Source: Betaproteobacteria bacterium
GTDB lineage: Bacteria > Pseudomonadota > Gammaproteobacteria > Burkholderiales > SG8-41
Length of the DNA stretch: 64,000 bases
Assembly: GCA_029863175.1 (NCBI GenBank)
Contig: JAOTVX010000011.1
Coordinates: forward strand, 1 to 64,000
Direction of reading: 5' to 3'
Shown: positions 56,228-64,000 of the stretch, one piece after another
Position numbering within the stretch: the first letter of the stretch is position 1
How the letters are laid out: each line of letters opens with the position of its first letter
The notes under the pieces: generated by a model
Seen by the model: the letters and a program-made list of their open reading frames with translations, nothing else
What the model was told of the DNA's origin: nothing
Database searches by the model: none
Position numbers and translations under genes: made by a program

Positions 56228-57223
56228 TCAGAGCCGCAGCAGGCGGCGGGCGTTGCCGCCGAGGATCTTCGCTTTCTGCTCTTCGTTCAACGATTTCATC
56301 CCGGTGACGATCTTCACGGGCTCCTCGTAGGCAATGTCGAAGCAGTAGTCGCTACCCATCATGATGCGGTCGACGCCGACGAGGCGAATGAGGTCCTCGA
56401 GAAGCTCCTCGGAGTAGCTGATCGTGTCATAGGTGAAGCGCTTCAGATACTCGCTCGGCGTCCGCGGGATCGTCTTGCACTCGCCGCGTATGTGGAATCC
56501 CCGGTCGAGGCGGCCGCGCAGGATTGGCAGCGCGCCGCCCGCGTGAGGCAGGCATACCTGGAGCTTGGGGAAGGCGTCCATGACCCCGCCGAAGATGAGA
56601 TGCGAGGCGGCGATTGCCGTGTCGAACGGGTTCCCGCACAAGTTGATGAGGTAGTACTGCTTGAGCCGCTCGTTGTTCAACATCATCGGGTGCAAGAACA
56701 GCGGCAGCCCGAGATCGGCCATGCGCTCATAGACTGGAAAGAAACTGCGATCCGAGAGCTCGCGGTCTCGCACCGCGGTGGCCATGTAGACGCCGCGGAT
56801 GCCCGGCAGCTTCGCCGCCCGTTCGAGCTCTTCCAGCGCCAGCCGGGGGTTCTGCATCGGCAGCACGGCAAACCCGAGCAGCCGATCGGGATGCGCGCGG
56901 TGCGCCTCGCTCGCGGCGTCGTTGAAGGCGACGGACAGCTTCATGCTGAGATCATCGTCGGCCCAGTACACCATGGGCTGGGTCAGCGACAGCACATGAA
57001 CGTCGCATCCTTGCCGGTCCATCTCTTTTAGCCGTTCATCGAGATCGATGAAGGGCTTCGTGATGGGTCCCGTGCGCAACAGCAGTCCGACCTGAATGAA
57101 GCGCGCGCCCGATGGATCGCTGACGACTGTCGTCCCACAGTGCTTGCCGTGATCGGCGATCAACTTGATGTAGGACTCCGGGAAATAGTGGGCGTGGATG
57201 TCGATGCTCGGTGCTGCAGCCAT
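56228..57223 (-). CDS. Amidohydrolase family protein (ACMSD/LigW-like decarboxylase fold)
   Basis: A 331-residue amidohydrolase_2 enzyme. The N-terminal metal motif is IDIHAHYFPESYI. LKEMDRQGCDVHVLSLTQPM, GFAVLPMQNPRLALEELERA, PLFLHPMMLN (metal His), CLPHAGGALPILRGRLDRG and VDRIMMGSDYCFD (metal Asp) complete the site. The closest described relatives are aminocarboxymuconate-semialdehyde and resorcylate decarboxylases; the substrate is unknown. A broken paralogue lies at 47109-47630. It is a single gene. Confidence 0.93.
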   Translation of the reverse strand: MAAAPSIDIHAHYFPESYIKLIADHGKHCGTTVVSDPSGARFIQVGLLLRTGPITKPFIDLDERLKEMDRQGCDVHVLSLTQPMVYWADDDLSMKLSVAFNDAASEAHRAHPDRLLGFAVLPMQNPRLALEELERAAKLPGIRGVYMATAVRDRELSDRSFFPVYERMADLGLPLFLHPMMLNNERLKQYYLINLCGNPFDTAIAASHLIFGGVMDAFPKLQVCLPHAGGALPILRGRLDRGFHIRGECKTIPRTPSEYLKRFTYDTISYSEELLEDLIRLVGVDRIMMGSDYCFDIAYEEPVKIVTGMKSLNEEQKAKILGGNARRLLRL

Positions 57224-57239
57224 TTTCTTCTCCTCCGGT

Positions 57240-57325
57240 TCCTATGGTATTGAGTAATGGGTAATCAGTCAGTCGTTCTGCTCGCATTCTTTCTCGTCAC
57301 CCATCACCCATCACCCATCACCAAG
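57240..57325. repeat. CATCACC repeat containing the EVE gene stop
   Basis: TCACCCATCACCCATCACCC at 57297-57320 reads GGTGATGGGTGATGG on the minus strand. The stop TGA of the EVE-domain gene (57311-57313) is one unit and the last residues (GDG) are repeat-encoded. Confidence 0.65.
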
Positions 57326-57769
57326 TCTTTGAATGATGCGCTTCCACTCCGCCGCCGTCACCGGCGTGATGGAAAGCCGGTTCCCGCGCTGCAATATCTG
57401 CAGGGTCCTGAGCGCCTTATCGCGGCGCAGTTCATCGAGGCTCACGAGCTGGGTTTTCTTAAGGAGCCTCACGTCCACGTTGTACCAGCGCGGATTGTCC
57501 CGGGTCGCCGAGCGATCGTACTGCGGGCTTTTCCTGTCGAATTGCGTCTCATCCGGATGGGCGGGCCGGCAGACCTCGAGAATGCCGACGATGCCAGGCT
57601 CATCGCAACTCGAATGGTAAAAGAAACCGCGGTCGCCAGGACGCATCTCGTCGCGCATGAAATTGCGCGCCTGGTAATTGCGCACCCCGGTCCAGGCGGT
57701 GGTCTGGTCTCGGGCGAGGTCGTCGATGCCGTAGGTGGACGGTTCAGATTTGAAAAGCCAATAACGCAT
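57311..57769 (-). CDS. EVE domain-containing protein
   Basis: A 152-residue PUA-like EVE domain protein. MRYWLFKSEPSTYGIDDLAR is the conserved start. TAWTGVRNYQARNFMRDEMR and PGDRGFFYHSSCDEPGIVGI form the pocket that in relatives holds modified bases. WYNVDVRLLKKTQLVSLDEL and LQILQRGNRLSITPVTAAEW follow. Family members bind modified cytosines or RNA; the role here is unproven. In many proteobacteria this gene lies close to zapA and ssrS, as it does here. Confidence 0.94.
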   Translation of the reverse strand: MRYWLFKSEPSTYGIDDLARDQTTAWTGVRNYQARNFMRDEMRPGDRGFFYHSSCDEPGIVGILEVCRPAHPDETQFDRKSPQYDRSATRDNPRWYNVDVRLLKKTQLVSLDELRRDKALRTLQILQRGNRLSITPVTAAEWKRIIQRLGDG

Positions 57770-57891
57770 GCGCTCGTGAGGGGTGAACGGTAAGCGGTGA
57801 ACGGAAAAACCCGCTTGCCACTTGTTTACCTGACGGGAAACAGGGGAGGCTTTGACGAATTCCTATTCCTAATTTCCCATTTACTGTTTTC
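57770..57891. other. Intergenic with GGTGAACGGTAA-type repeat units
   Basis: GGGGTGAACGGTAAGCGGTG and AACGGAAAAACC (57779-57811) are units of the same type seen after msbA (63300-63390). The 3' part is AT-rich up to the 6S terminator. Confidence 0.4.
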
Positions 57892-57919
57892 CAAAAAAAA
57901 TGCGGCGTTAGCCGCATTT
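57892..57919 (-). terminator. Rho-independent terminator of 6S RNA
   Basis: On the minus strand AAATGCGGC, loop TAAC, GCCGCATTT is followed by a run of T (A8 at 57893-57900 on plus). It lies directly beyond the 6S RNA-like region. Confidence 0.85.
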
Positions 57920-57924
57920 CTTTA

Positions 57925-58106
57925 GGGACCCCCGCCTGTGCCGTCAGACCTGAATCTTGAACCAACGGCTCAAGGTTGGTCGCCTTCCGAGCCCTTTAGG
58001 CGCTTCCATGCCGGATGCGCACACCGGAGCTACTTGAGTCGGCGTCCAGAGTACACGATGTTGGTCAATGACTCTATGGCCCTAAAAACGAGCACCGCAG
58101 GGGAAA
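57925..58106 (-). ncRNA. ssrS: 6S RNA
   Basis: A non-coding stretch of about 180 bases, immediately downstream of zapA on the same strand, which is the standard place of ssrS in proteobacteria. The ends pair: TTTCCCCTGCGGTGC at the 5' end and GCACAGGCGGGGG at the 3' end. The 3' half has CCTTGAGCCGTTGGTTCAAG, corresponding to the conserved stem of E. coli 6S RNA. A terminator follows. The RNA would bind sigma-70 RNA polymerase and damp transcription in stationary phase. Exact ends are estimated. Confidence 0.82.
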
Positions 58107-58107
58107 C

Positions 58108-58419
58108 TCAGAACAGTTGTTTCTGATCACCCATTGCCTGATCAAGAACTGTTTCCATGCGAGCCATTCTACGCTTTACCTCTGCGATGTCAAAACCGCC
58201 GCCGACCTTTGTCGAAAGCAATTCGTGTGCGATGTTGAGCGCGGCCATGATCGCGATGCGCTCGAGGCCGACGATCTTGCCGGCGTCGCGGATCTCGTTC
58301 ATTTTCTTGTTGAGGTAATCGACCGCGTCCAGCAGGCCTTTCTGCTCGTTGTCCGGGCAGGCGACGCGAAATTCGCGCCCCATGATGTTGATCTGCAGCC
58401 CCTTTGCGTCCTGATTCAT
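58108..58419 (-). CDS. zapA: Cell division protein ZapA
   Basis: A 103-residue protein that bundles FtsZ filaments. GLQINIMGREFRVACPDNEQ then KGLLDAVDYLNKKMNEIRDA is the ZapA head domain. The coiled coil IVGLERIAIMAALNIAHELL, with VKRRMARMETVLDQAMG, forms the C-terminal part. The length is typical. It overlaps the upstream small coiled-coil gene by 4 bases and is followed by 6S RNA, the conserved proteobacterial order. Confidence 0.96.
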   Translation of the reverse strand: MNQDAKGLQINIMGREFRVACPDNEQKGLLDAVDYLNKKMNEIRDAGKIVGLERIAIMAALNIAHELLSTKVGGGFDIAEVKRRMARMETVLDQAMGDQKQLF

Positions 58420-58616
58420 GCGTCTTCTTCAGGAATCTGGGTGAGCAGATTCTCCAGGCGGTTGGCGGCAGTGCCGATCTTCGCGGCGAGCTGCTGGTTC
58501 TCGTTCACAGCCGAAGCCAGCTGCTGCCGCAGCTGCTCGTTGGCAACCCGCATGCGTTGGCAGAGCTCGATAAACCGGTTGAGTTTTTGTTCGAGCGTTT
58601 TCAGTTCGGCTTCCAT
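58416..58616 (-). CDS. ZapB-like small coiled-coil protein (TIGR02449 type)
   Basis: A 66-residue protein that is nearly all coiled coil: MEAELKTLEQKLNRFIELCQ, RMRVANEQLRQQLASAVNEN and QQLAAKIGTAANRLENLLTQ. This size, composition and position directly upstream of zapA fit the TIGR02449 family, regarded as a counterpart of ZapB. It probably helps Z-ring positioning or bundling with ZapA. The start is ATG at 58616. Confidence 0.88.
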   Translation of the reverse strand: MEAELKTLEQKLNRFIELCQRMRVANEQLRQQLASAVNENQQLAAKIGTAANRLENLLTQIPEEDA

Positions 58617-58807
58617 GAACGCTCTATGGTAGAGGTGAAAATCCTGTTAAGTCAACTGCTAACACCCACTTTTGAAAGTTAAGTAGCATCATGTTGCGGG
58701 CCTCAGGCGTGTTTTTTTCACGCCATCAGGCGCAAATGTGAATTTCCGCGCAGTCGGGTTAAGGGTTTGGGGCGCCTCGGGAATCCCTATGTGCTTGCCG
58801 CCTCTGG
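58617..58807. promoter_or_regulatory. Divergent promoter region
   Basis: About 190 bases between the zapB-like start and the cobalamin riboswitch. It should hold the promoter for zapB-zapA on the minus strand and for the riboswitch transcript on the plus strand. TTAAGTCAACTGCTAACACC (58648) is AT-rich, but no -35/-10 pair could be fixed. Confidence 0.35.
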
Positions 58808-59045
58808 TGGGCTAGAATCGCAAGGCACGTTGCGGTGCGCCATTCCGTCGGCGCCTGCCGAAACGTGCGCGGCAACGGGTGCCCGTCCTCCGTTCACGGG
58901 GCGGGTTAAACGGGAAACAGGTACGGAATTCAGGTTCAGGTGATCCTGAATTCCTGAAGCCTGTGCTGCCCCCGCAACGGTAAGCGAGCGTGGGTCCGCC
59001 AGGGAAGCCTGCAACACGATGGCTCCCGGCCACTGAGAAACGTCA
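58808..59045 (+). promoter_or_regulatory. Cobalamin (adenosylcobalamin) riboswitch
   Basis: The core is recognisable: GGTGCCCGT-like GGGTGCCCGTCC, GGGTTAAACGGGAAACAGG, CCTGTGCTGCCCCCGCAACG GTAAGCGAG, and the closing GGCCACTGAGAAA at 59031-59041, with the B12 box GCCACTG. It precedes a TonB-dependent receptor gene, the classical target. Binding of cobalamin would lower expression of the receptor. The strong hairpin at 59085-59116 may be part of the expression platform. Confidence 0.93.
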
Positions 59046-59084
59046 CGATGGCCGCTTGAGGATTATTCAAGTGGTTTCGGATAT

Positions 59085-59116
59085 GGAATGTCTCGGCCGA
59101 AGGGCCGAGCCATTCC
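59085..59116 (+). other. Hairpin in the riboswitch expression platform
   Basis: GGAATG..CTCGGCC GAAG GGCCGAG..CATTCC forms a stem of about 13 bp with one mismatch and a tetraloop. No T run follows, so it may act on translation or anti-termination rather than as a terminator. Confidence 0.5.
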
Positions 59117-59272
59117 TCTCGGGAAGGCGACGGATCAGGTTCTCGCGAGCCCGTATACCGGCCCGGCCGTCGGTGGAAATGCCGCGGGGAAGCGGTGCGT
59201 CCGTTGCCGGGCTTCCTCGCGCGCGTTTCGTTGCGTTTTCTTGCATGCGGCGGGCATGCGCAAGGAGCACCC

Positions 59273-61354
59273 ATAAAACGTTTCTGGGGAATTGCCGCCG
59301 TGCTGCCGGCCACGGCGTGCTGCGCGTTCGCCGCTGACCTACCCGTTTCTGTGGGTGAGCCGGTCATCGTCACCGCGACGCGCTTCGAAGACCGCTATCT
59401 CGACAAGCCGGTGAACGTCACCGTTATCACCGCGGAAGACATCCAGCAGAGCACCGCGAAGACGGTGCCCGACCTATTGTCCGAGCAGGCCGGCATTTTC
59501 ATCCATGATTTCTTTGGCAATAACGCGGCCACCACAACCGTGGATCTGCGCGGCTTTGGCATCACGGGGGCGCAGAACACCCTGATCCTGGTCGATGGCC
59601 GGCGACTCGCCGACAATGACCTCTCCGGCGTCCAATGGTCAGGCGTCCCCCTGGCGGCGATCGAGCGTATCGAGATCGTGCGCGGCTCGGGCGCCGTGCT
59701 CTACGGCGACGGCGCCGTCACCGGTGTGATCAACATCATCACCCGGTCGCCGGACGCGGTAGGAAACTACGCGGCGGTTCAGGGCATGGCGGGTTCTTAC
59801 GACACGCGTCAGGGCGAGATCTACGCGAACTACTTCTCGGGGAACCTCGGCCTGAACCTGATCGCGTCCAACTACCTATCCGACGGCTACCGCGACAACA
59901 ATGAAAACCGGCAGAGCAACATCCAGGCCGAGATGCGGCTACTCACGGAGGGCGGCGACATATCGGTGAAGATCGCCGACGACAACCTGGGCATACGCCT
60001 TCCTGGTGCGCGCATGGTGCAGCCGAGCGCGGGCGTGAACGAACTCGAGACGGACCGGCGCGGCACCTCGACTCCGCTCGATTACGCGCAACGCCGCGGC
60101 AACCGCGCCACCTTCGACTGGCGTCACGAGACGGAGATCGGGCAGCTCAACCTCGGCATGGGCTATCGTGACAAGGAGCAGACGTCGAACTTCGACTTCG
60201 GTGGTTTTCCCGATTACCGTATCGCCGATCTGGACGTGTGGTCGATCTCGCCGCGCATGAAATTCCCGCAGCCGCTTGCCGGACTGCCCAACACGCTCAT
60301 CGTGGGGGTGGACTGGTATCGCTGGGATTATCACCTGCGGCTGTCGAACTCTTCCGTGAACATCGCACAGCCATTCAACACGGTTGACGCGACCCAGGAA
60401 AACGCGGCGATCTACGTGCACAACACGACGAAGGTGTCACCTCGCCTGACCGTGATCGCGGGCGCGCGCGTCGAGCGCTACAAGATCGACGCGACCGATC
60501 TCAACGATCCAGCGGCGCCTGGCGGCGCGTTCGGCTCGAGCGCGGCGCCGGGCAGCAGTAATGACACCGAATACGCGTACGAGCTTGCAGCGCGCTACGA
60601 ATTCGCACCGGCATGGGCGGTGCTCGGCAACCTCGGCCGCAGCTACCGCTTCGCCAATGTCGACGAGATCTACGAGTTCACGCCACTCTTCGCGCGCGAG
60701 TTTCAATTTCTGCAGCCGCAGACAGCGAATACTTACGAGGTGGGCGTGGAACGGCGGAGCGCCGGCGCGATGCTCCGCGCCACCGTGTTCACGATCGACG
60801 TCAAGGACGAGATCCACCTCGATGCCTACAGCACGGGAATCGGCAACACCAATCTTCCGCCATCCAGACGGCGCGGGTTCGAGCTCGAAGCGCAGCAGGC
60901 GGTCGGCAAATTTCTGCGGCTCGGCGCGAACTACACGTTCGTGGAGGCGAAGTTTCTCGAGGGCGTGCTGCCGGGCGGCCCCTTCACGCAGCCAAATGTC
61001 GTGGTCGCGGGTAAAACGGTTCCGCTCGTGCCCCGCCACAAGCTGAATGTCACCGCGTCGTGGGACATCGAGGCCGGGACGCGGCTCAGCGCGCTGCTCA
61101 CCTACGTCAGCGACCAGTTCATGGATAACGACGAAGGCAATACCTTCTACACGAAGATTCCCGCCTATACTGTCGCTGACTTGAAATTCGTGCACGAAAC
61201 CGGTGGCTGGCGTCTGAGCGCCGCGGTGAACAACCTGCTCGATGAGCAGTACTACAACTACGCCGTGCGCAGCCAGTTCGTGGCCGACCGCTACAACGCC
61301 TACCCCCTGCCGGAGCGGAATGTCACGTTAACGGCTGAGTACGCGTTCCGCTAG
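59273..61354 (+). CDS. TonB-dependent outer-membrane receptor, probably cobalamin (BtuB-like), with ATA at the start site
   Basis: A receptor of about 693 residues. The signal is IKRFWGIAAVLPATACCAFA. The TonB box region is VGEPVIVTATRFEDRY. The plug domain shows TVPDLLSEQAGIFIHDFFGN, VDLRGFGITGAQNTLILVDG and IERIEIVRGSGAVLYGDGAV, and the beta-barrel ends NVTLTAEYAFR. The upstream B12 riboswitch indicates cobalamin import. AAGGAG (59262-59267) sits 5 bases before ATA at 59273, where ATG is expected before KRFW. An in-frame GTG at 59195 is the only strong-coded alternative and would put 26 odd residues before the signal. TTG at 59231 is another. The frame is otherwise intact. Confidence 0.9.
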   Translation: MKRFWGIAAVLPATACCAFAADLPVSVGEPVIVTATRFEDRYLDKPVNVTVITAEDIQQSTAKTVPDLLSEQAGIFIHDFFGNNAATTTVDLRGFGITGAQNTLILVDGRRLADNDLSGVQWSGVPLAAIERIEIVRGSGAVLYGDGAVTGVINIITRSPDAVGNYAAVQGMAGSYDTRQGEIYANYFSGNLGLNLIASNYLSDGYRDNNENRQSNIQAEMRLLTEGGDISVKIADDNLGIRLPGARMVQPSAGVNELETDRRGTSTPLDYAQRRGNRATFDWRHETEIGQLNLGMGYRDKEQTSNFDFGGFPDYRIADLDVWSISPRMKFPQPLAGLPNTLIVGVDWYRWDYHLRLSNSSVNIAQPFNTVDATQENAAIYVHNTTKVSPRLTVIAGARVERYKIDATDLNDPAAPGGAFGSSAAPGSSNDTEYAYELAARYEFAPAWAVLGNLGRSYRFANVDEIYEFTPLFAREFQFLQPQTANTYEVGVERRSAGAMLRATVFTIDVKDEIHLDAYSTGIGNTNLPPSRRRGFELEAQQAVGKFLRLGANYTFVEAKFLEGVLPGGPFTQPNVVVAGKTVPLVPRHKLNVTASWDIEAGTRLSALLTYVSDQFMDNDEGNTFYTKIPAYTVADLKFVHETGGWRLSAAVNNLLDEQYYNYAVRSQFVADRYNAYPLPERNVTLTAEYAFR

Positions 61355-61442
61355 GAATTTACCGGCTCAGAGGCCGGCAAATTCGTTAATGCGGAAAAGA
61401 ATCACTGTCCGGATAGTCGCGGATGTCGCGTTCGCGACATCC
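61355..61442. other. Two hairpins between the receptor and msbA
   Basis: GAATTTACCGGC and GCCGGCAAATTC (61355-61384) form an imperfect 12-bp stem just after the receptor stop. GGATGTCGCG TT CGCGACATCC (61421-61442) is a perfect 10-bp palindrome with a 2-base loop. Neither has a T run. Confidence 0.55.
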
Positions 61443-61552
61443 TTATGCCGCTGCCCTGCGCCTCGTGGACGGAAAGCTTTCGGGTCACGGCGCCCGTGAT
61501 GAGCGGCCGCGATGCTATCCGGAGCAGCGGCATTTTGCTATCGTTCGCCGTC

Positions 61553-63322
61553 ATGAGCAATACCGCGCTCTACTTGCGCCTGTTGAGTCACGTGAAGCCG
61601 TACTGGCGCACGTTCGCCCTTGGCTGCTTTGCCATGACGATCGTCGCCGCCACCGAGCCGGCGCTGCCGGCGCTGATGAAGCCGCTGATCGAAGGCACCT
61701 TCATCGAGAAGGATCCTGATCTCATCCGGTGGATTGCGCTGCTCATGGTGGCCCTATTTCTCGTGAGGGGGCTTGCGGCCTTTCTCGCCCATTTCGCGCT
61801 GGGGTGGGTCGGCAACCGCCTGGTAATGGACCTGCGCAACGCGATGTTCGGCAAGCTGCTGGCGTTGCCCACGCGCTTCTTCGACGAGCAGTCCTCCGGT
61901 GTGCTCATCTCGAAGCTGACCTTCGACGTGACCCAGGTGATGGCCGCTGGCACGAGCGCGCTCACGATCGTTTTCCGCGACTCCCTCGCAGTCGTTGGGC
62001 TGCTGGGCTATCTGCTCTGGCTCAACTGGCAGCTCACGATCCTGGCGCTGGTGATGGCGCCGCTCATCATCGGGGTCGTGCGCCTGCTGAGCGTTCGGCT
62101 GCGCAACGCGAGCCGGGAGGTGCAGAAGGCGATGGGCTACATCACTCAGGTGGTCGATGAAGCGATCGGGGGGCACAAAGTGGTGAAGCTCTTCGGCGGC
62201 CAAGAATACGAAAAACGCCGCTTTCATGAGGAAGCGAACCGGGTCCGCGGGCAGATCATGAAGCAGATCTCGGCGACGGCGGCGAGCGCACCCATCGTGC
62301 AGATGATCGCAGCCGTGACGATGGCGGGGATCATCTGGCTTGCCACACTGCGGTCCGGCGTAGGGGGGCTCTCGATCGGCGAGTTCGCCGGGTTTATCAC
62401 GGGCATGCTGCTTCTGACCGCGCCGCTCAAGCGCATTACGGACATCAATGAGTACCTGCAGAAGGGGCTTGCGGCCTCGGAGAGCATCTTCAAGCTGATC
62501 GACGAGGAAGCCGAGCCTGACCGGGGCACGATCGACATTGGACGCGCCCGCGGCGAAATCCGTTTCGAGAAAGTGAGCTTCACCTACGCGGGCGCAGAGC
62601 GCCCGGCGCTCGAGGGGATCGATCTCGTGATTGCGACGGGCCAGACGGTGGCGCTCGTCGGCGCCTCGGGTTCCGGCAAGACCACGATGGCAAACCTGGT
62701 GCCGCGTTTCTATCAACCCACTCGGGGGCGCATTACGCTCGACGGGCACGATCTGCAGGACCTGAAGCTTGCCAACCTGCGCGCGAACATCGCGCTGGTC
62801 TCGCAGGACGTCGTGCTGTTCAACGACACAGTGAGCGCCAATATTGCTTACGGCGTGATGGGCGGCGCGAGCGAGGCCGACATCGTGGTCGCCGCCGAAG
62901 CGGCCCACGCGATGGAGTTCATTCGTGGCATGCCGGAGGGTCTTGCCACGTTGGTGGGCGAGAACGGCGTGAGGCTCTCGGGCGGGCAGCGCCAGCGCAT
63001 CGCCATCGCGCGGGCCCTGCTCAAGAACGCGCCCGTGCTGGTGCTGGACGAGGCGACTTCGGCGCTGGACTCCGAATCGGAGCGGCACGTGCAGGCCGCG
63101 CTCGAGACCCTGATGCAGGACCGCACCACACTGGTCATCGCTCACCGGCTCTCCACAATCGAGCGCGCCGACCGCATCGTAGCCCTCGATTCCAGCCGCA
63201 TCGTCGAATCCGGCACCCACCGAGAGCTGCTCGAGCGCGACGGAGTCTACGCCAAGTTGTACCGCATCCAGTTTGCCCCCGACAGGCCCGGGCAACTACA
63301 AACGGTGAACGCTGAACGGTAA
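61553..63322 (+). CDS. msbA: Lipid A export ABC transporter MsbA
   Basis: A 589-residue half-transporter. Six transmembrane helices occupy the first 310 residues (TFALGCFAMTIVAATEPALP, WIALLMVALFLVRGLAAFLA, FRDSLAVVGLLGYLLWLNWQ). The ATPase domain has Walker A GASGSGKTT, signature [16 protein letters not shown], Walker B VLVLDEATSALDSESE and H-loop VIAHRLSTI. It flips lipid A-core across the inner membrane. ATG 61553 gives the usual MsbA length. The last residues (QLQTVNAER) and stop fall in a GGTGAACGCTGAACGG repeat, so the native end may be slightly shorter. Confidence 0.94.
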   Translation: MSNTALYLRLLSHVKPYWRTFALGCFAMTIVAATEPALPALMKPLIEGTFIEKDPDLIRWIALLMVALFLVRGLAAFLAHFALGWVGNRLVMDLRNAMFGKLLALPTRFFDEQSSGVLISKLTFDVTQVMAAGTSALTIVFRDSLAVVGLLGYLLWLNWQLTILALVMAPLIIGVVRLLSVRLRNASREVQKAMGYITQVVDEAIGGHKVVKLFGGQEYEKRRFHEEANRVRGQIMKQISATAASAPIVQMIAAVTMAGIIWLATLRSGVGGLSIGEFAGFITGMLLLTAPLKRITDINEYLQKGLAASESIFKLIDEEAEPDRGTIDIGRARGEIRFEKVSFTYAGAERPALEGIDLVIATGQTVALVGASGSGKTTMANLVPRFYQPTRGRITLDGHDLQDLKLANLRANIALVSQDVVLFNDTVSANIAYGVMGGASEADIVVAAEAAHAMEFIRGMPEGLATLVGENGVRLSGGQRQRIAIARALLKNAPVLVLDEATSALDSESERHVQAALETLMQDRTTLVIAHRLSTIERADRIVALDSSRIVESGTHRELLERDGVYAKLYRIQFAPDRPGQLQTVNAER

Positions 63323-63392
63323 ACTATAGAATTCATGTATCTTTCAGCGCTCGCACGCGGGGCCTTTCAACGTTCAGCGTTTACCGCTCCCT
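63300..63392. repeat. Inverted GGTGAACGCTGAACGG repeat
   Basis: The left arm CGGTGAACGCTGAACGGTAA (63303-63323) includes the msbA stop. The right arm AACGTTCAGCGTTTACCGC (63369-63387) is its approximate complement. The spacer between them is about 45 bases. Confidence 0.65.
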
Positions 63393-63399
63393 GACCCCT

Positions 63400-64000
63400 A
63401 TGGCGCACTTCTCCGTCGTCACACCCGTCTACCGGGCCGATAGTTGCCTGCACGAGCTCTATCGCCGGCTGGTCGATGCGCTCGCCGGTATCACGGAGGA
63501 TTTCGAAATCGTCATGGTCGAGGACTGCGGAGGCGACCGTTCGTGGGAGATCATCCGCGAGCTTGCGCAAAAGGATTCGCGCGTGAAAGGCATCCAGTTC
63601 AGCCGCAACTTCGGCCAGCATTACGGCATCACGGCGGGGCTCGATCATTGCGACGGCGACTGGGTCGTCGTCATGGATTGCGATCTTCAGGACCGGCCCG
63701 AGGAGATTCCGCGGCTCTACGCAAAGGCGCGCGAGGGCTACGACGTCGTGGTGGCAAAGCGCAGGAAGCGTAACGACCCTCTCCTGAAACGATGGTCCTC
63801 GCGGGCGTTTCACGCTCTTTTTAACTACCTGACGGACACCCGCTACGACGGCCAGGCTGGGAACTTCCATATTATTTCGCGCAAGGTCGTCGAGAATTTT
63901 CGGCAGATGCGTGAGCAGCTCCGGTTTTTCGGCGGGTTGCTGAACTGGATGGGCTTTCCTAGCACCACGATCGAAGTCGATCACGGCCAAAGGCACGCGG
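63400..64000 (+). CDS. Family 2 glycosyltransferase, N-terminal part (cut by window edge)
   Basis: The first 200 residues of a GT2 enzyme. MAHFSVVTPVYRADSCLHEL is the Rossmann start, EIVMVEDCGGDRSWEII the nucleotide-sugar loop, FSRNFGQHYGITAGLDHCDG and WVVVMDCDLQDRPEEIPRLY the DxD-type segment. QAGNFHIISRKVVENFRQMR follows, as in dolichol-phosphate mannosyltransferase/ArnC-like enzymes that load undecaprenyl phosphate. It follows msbA on the same strand and probably works in envelope glycolipid synthesis. The C-terminal part, which may have membrane helices, is outside the window. Confidence 0.92.
   Translation, partial: MAHFSVVTPVYRADSCLHELYRRLVDALAGITEDFEIVMVEDCGGDRSWEIIRELAQKDSRVKGIQFSRNFGQHYGITAGLDHCDGDWVVVMDCDLQDRPEEIPRLYAKAREGYDVVVAKRRKRNDPLLKRWSSRAFHALFNYLTDTRYDGQAGNFHIISRKVVENFRQMREQLRFFGGLLNWMGFPSTTIEVDHGQRHA

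Noticed and set aside
57925..58106. 6S RNA on the plus strand
   Set aside because: The stem sequence is partly palindromic, but the position after zapA, the order of conserved segments and the T-run terminator all fit the minus strand.

Overview
The window is GC-rich chromosomal DNA of a free-living, metabolically versatile betaproteobacterium, probably an uncultured soil or sediment Burkholderiales-type lineage. Supporting signs are a Bug/TctC-type receptor, a TAXI receptor, a CaiB transferase with enoyl-CoA hydratase, proteobacterial GshA, the zapB-like/zapA/6S RNA arrangement and MsbA. No rRNA, tRNA, CRISPR array, intact transposase or phage gene was found. Species-level identity cannot be read from the sequence.

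Layout. 1-1.9 kb: CoxL/CoxS/CoxM-type molybdenum hydroxylase operon (minus strand, large subunit cut by the window edge, repeat cluster between subunits). 2.3-2.7 kb: non-coding element with nested inverted repeats. 2.7-7.2 kb: acyl-CoA-dehydrogenase-fold flavin monooxygenase, small conserved protein, EmrAB-type efflux pair. 7.6-15 kb: CMD-like protein, tspO broken by an in-frame TGA, Bug receptor, acyl-CoA synthetase, DUF1330 protein, GST, semialdehyde dehydrogenase. 15-23.3 kb: PhoD-like phosphatase, GIY-YIG protein, lipoprotein amidase, HdrC/HdrB-like pair, AI-2E-family permease, TAXI receptor. 23.4-32.5 kb: FKBP, gshA, decayed M24 fragment, ABC-F protein, BON lipoprotein, small secreted protein, an ExbB/ExbD-like three-gene cluster, DUF3750 and TerB-like proteins. 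32.8-42.1 kb: complete oligopeptide/dipeptide ABC importer with separate D and F ATPases plus a fused D-F ATPase, and a mandelate-racemase/muconate-cycloisomerase-type enzyme. 42.3-47.6 kb: AzlCD exporter, enoyl-CoA hydratase, CoA-transferase, a MITE-like element, TauE/SafE exporter, amidohydrolase pseudogene. 47.7-55.2 kb: GntR regulator and a coenzyme F420 locus (LLM oxidoreductase, fused CofG-CofH, F420:NADPH oxidoreductase, CofE, CofD, CofC). 55.4-64 kb: isochorismatase-fold protein, amidohydrolase, EVE protein, 6S RNA, zapA, zapB-like gene, cobalamin riboswitch with TonB-dependent receptor, msbA and a truncated family 2 glycosyltransferase.

The most striking feature lies between genes. 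Nearly every intergenic space carries degenerate short-period repeats of about five families, often arranged as two inverted arms around a short spacer. One family (GTGAYGR, period near 7) carries a TGA in each unit and usually follows a gene in that gene's sense direction. At several genes the annotated stop codon and last few residues lie inside it. Two further non-coding elements have nested palindromic ends. The repeats, the F420 locus, the ExbBD-like cluster and the HdrBC-like pair with missing cluster ligands are the best candidates for something undescribed.
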